Part shown: piece after piece, positions 5,875 to 6,443 of the stretch
Layout of the letters: each line of letters begins with the position of its first letter
Numbering within the stretch: position 1 is the stretch's first letter
Source of the DNA: Bacillota bacterium
GTDB taxonomy: Bacteria > Bacillota > Bacilli > Lactobacillales > Enterococcaceae
DNA length: 6,443 nucleotides
Assembly (NCBI GenBank): GCA_023389005.1
Contig: JAEWFE010000084.1
Span: 1-6,443, forward strand
Direction of reading: 5' to 3'
Program-made: the position numbers and the translations under genes
Notes under the pieces: generated by a model
The model's database searches: none
What the model was told of the DNA's origin: nothing
Seen by the model: the letters and a program-made list of their open reading frames with translations, nothing else

Positions 5875-5903
5875 ATTATACGAATGTTTGTTCGAAAAGT
5901 AAA
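5875..5903 (-). promoter_or_regulatory. sigma-A promoter of the small membrane-protein gene
   Basis: On the minus strand TTTACT (5903-5898) is followed after exactly 17 bases by a perfect TATAAT (5880-5875). One LexA operator fills the spacer and another follows the start site. The -35 abuts the T-tract of the lexA terminator. Confidence 0.8.
5881..5894 (-). promoter_or_regulatory. LexA operator (SOS box), in promoter spacer
   Basis: On the minus strand this reads CGAACAAACATTCG, a near-perfect match to CGAAC-N4-GTTYG with one change (A for G in the right half). It sits between the -35 and -10, and its centre is 29 bp from the centre of the second operator, close to three helical turns. Confidence 0.85.
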
Positions 5904-5904
5904 G

Positions 5905-5950
5905 AAAAAAAATAAAAAATCTTCTAAAATAGATAAATAGAAGATTTTTT
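5905..5950 (-). terminator. Rho-independent terminator of lexA
   Basis: AAAAAATCTTCTA (5914-5926) and its exact inverse (5938-5950) form a 13-bp stem with an 11-base loop. On the minus strand a long T-tract follows (plus-strand A-run 5912-5905). The stem is AT-rich, so some readthrough into the small membrane gene is plausible. Confidence 0.8.
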
Positions 5951-5957
5951 AAAGGAA

Positions 5958-6443
5958 TTAATAATTACGATATAGGCCAACTACAACACCTAGAAGCGTT
6001 ACTTCATCTAATATAATCGGTTCTAACAAATCATTTTCAGGCTGTAAACGAAAATGATTGGCTTCTTTATAAAATCTCTTACAAGTAGCTTCATCATCTG
6101 CCGTCATTGCAATCACGATTTCACCGTTACGTGCAGATGATTGTTTGCGAACAATGACTTGGTCACCATCTAAAATACCTGCATTAATCATACTTTCTCC
6201 ACGAATCGTAAGCATGAATAAAGGTTCACTTTCATCCGTTAATTCTGGTGGAACAGGGAAGTAATCCTCGGTCTGCTCAACTGCTAAGATTGGATTTCCG
6301 GCTGTAACTACACCAACAATCGGAATTTGTTGTTTGACGATACCAATTTTTTCCAAACCAAGTGCGGTGAGTTCTAAAGCTCGTGGTTTTGTTGGATCAC
6401 GATGAACTAAGCCTTTTTTTTCAAGTCTTTCTAAATGACCATG
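5958..6443 (-). CDS. lexA: LexA repressor, C-terminal 161 residues, 5' end outside window
   Basis: The reading frame stays open to the window edge, so the TTG at 6356-6354 is an internal leucine and about 45 N-terminal residues are missing relative to the usual ~205. The visible start (H-G-H-L-E-R-L-E-K-K-G-L-V-H-R-D-P-T-K-P-R-A) is the end of the winged helix-turn-helix DNA-binding domain. The autocleavage site A48-G49 (V-V-T-A-G-N-P) follows the linker. The catalytic dyad is S84 in R-G-E-S-M and K122 in T-C-K-R-F. Their spacings (36 and 38 residues) equal those of Bacillus subtilis LexA. The protein represses SOS genes and cleaves itself when RecA filaments form on single-stranded DNA. A terminator separates it from the small membrane gene, which carries two LexA operators. 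The lexA promoter lies outside the window, so autoregulation cannot be checked. An oddity is a cysteine (C121) next to the catalytic lysine. Confidence 0.96.
   Translation of the reverse strand, partial: HGHLERLEKKGLVHRDPTKPRALELTALGLEKIGIVKQQIPIVGVVTAGNPILAVEQTEDYFPVPPELTDESEPLFMLTIRGESMINAGILDGDQVIVRKQSSARNGEIVIAMTADDEATCKRFYKEANHFRLQPENDLLEPIILDEVTLLGVVVGLYRNY

Noticed and set aside
6354..6356. TTG as the start of a 132-residue minus-strand protein
   Set aside because: The upstream frame is open to the window edge and encodes the LexA winged-helix end, so the TTG is an internal leucine.

Overview
The window looks like chromosomal DNA of a low-GC Gram-positive bacterium, most likely from the Lactobacillales (Enterococcus/Vagococcus-like). 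The evidence is AT-rich coding and non-coding sequence, strong AGGAGG-type ribosome binding sites, U-tailed hairpin terminators, the Firmicutes-type LexA operator (CGAAC-N4-GTTYG) and the peroxiredoxin pair ahpC-ahpF behind a PerR-like box. The genus is an inference from protein style and cannot be fixed without a search.

Layout, left to right. Bases 1-489 (+) are the 3' end of a GH32 sucrose-6-phosphate hydrolase gene, closed by a hairpin terminator. Next is a short two-gene unit (557-1298, +) with a GNAT acetyltransferase and a 60-residue lysine-rich protein, closed by a long stem-loop terminator. Bases 1417-3223 (+) hold two overlapping genes of unknown function: a cysteine-free coiled-coil protein and a cysteine-free helical partner. 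A 171-bp AT-rich intergenic region (3224-3394) contains the ahp control region: a PerR-like box, a perfect 16-bp inverted repeat embracing a good sigma-A promoter, and a weaker second promoter upstream. ahpC and ahpF follow (3395-5505, +) and end at a perfect 13-bp hairpin terminator. The right side is on the minus strand and converges on ahpF: lexA (5' end outside the window), its terminator, then a promoter carrying two LexA operators that drives an 81-residue two-helix membrane protein with its own terminator.

How the genes work together. AhpC reduces peroxides and AhpF recycles AhpC with NADH, so this pair is a peroxide-defence unit probably controlled by PerR. LexA is the SOS repressor. 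The small membrane gene next to it is predicted to be SOS-induced, and its position and size recall the SOS division inhibitors YneA and SosA, although the sequence is not like either. The coiled-coil/helical pair upstream of ahpC has no assigned function. No clear terminator separates it from ahpC, so readthrough is possible. The small SOS-controlled membrane gene and the overlapping unknown pair are the best candidates for undescribed biology. No tRNA, rRNA, CRISPR array or insertion sequence was seen.
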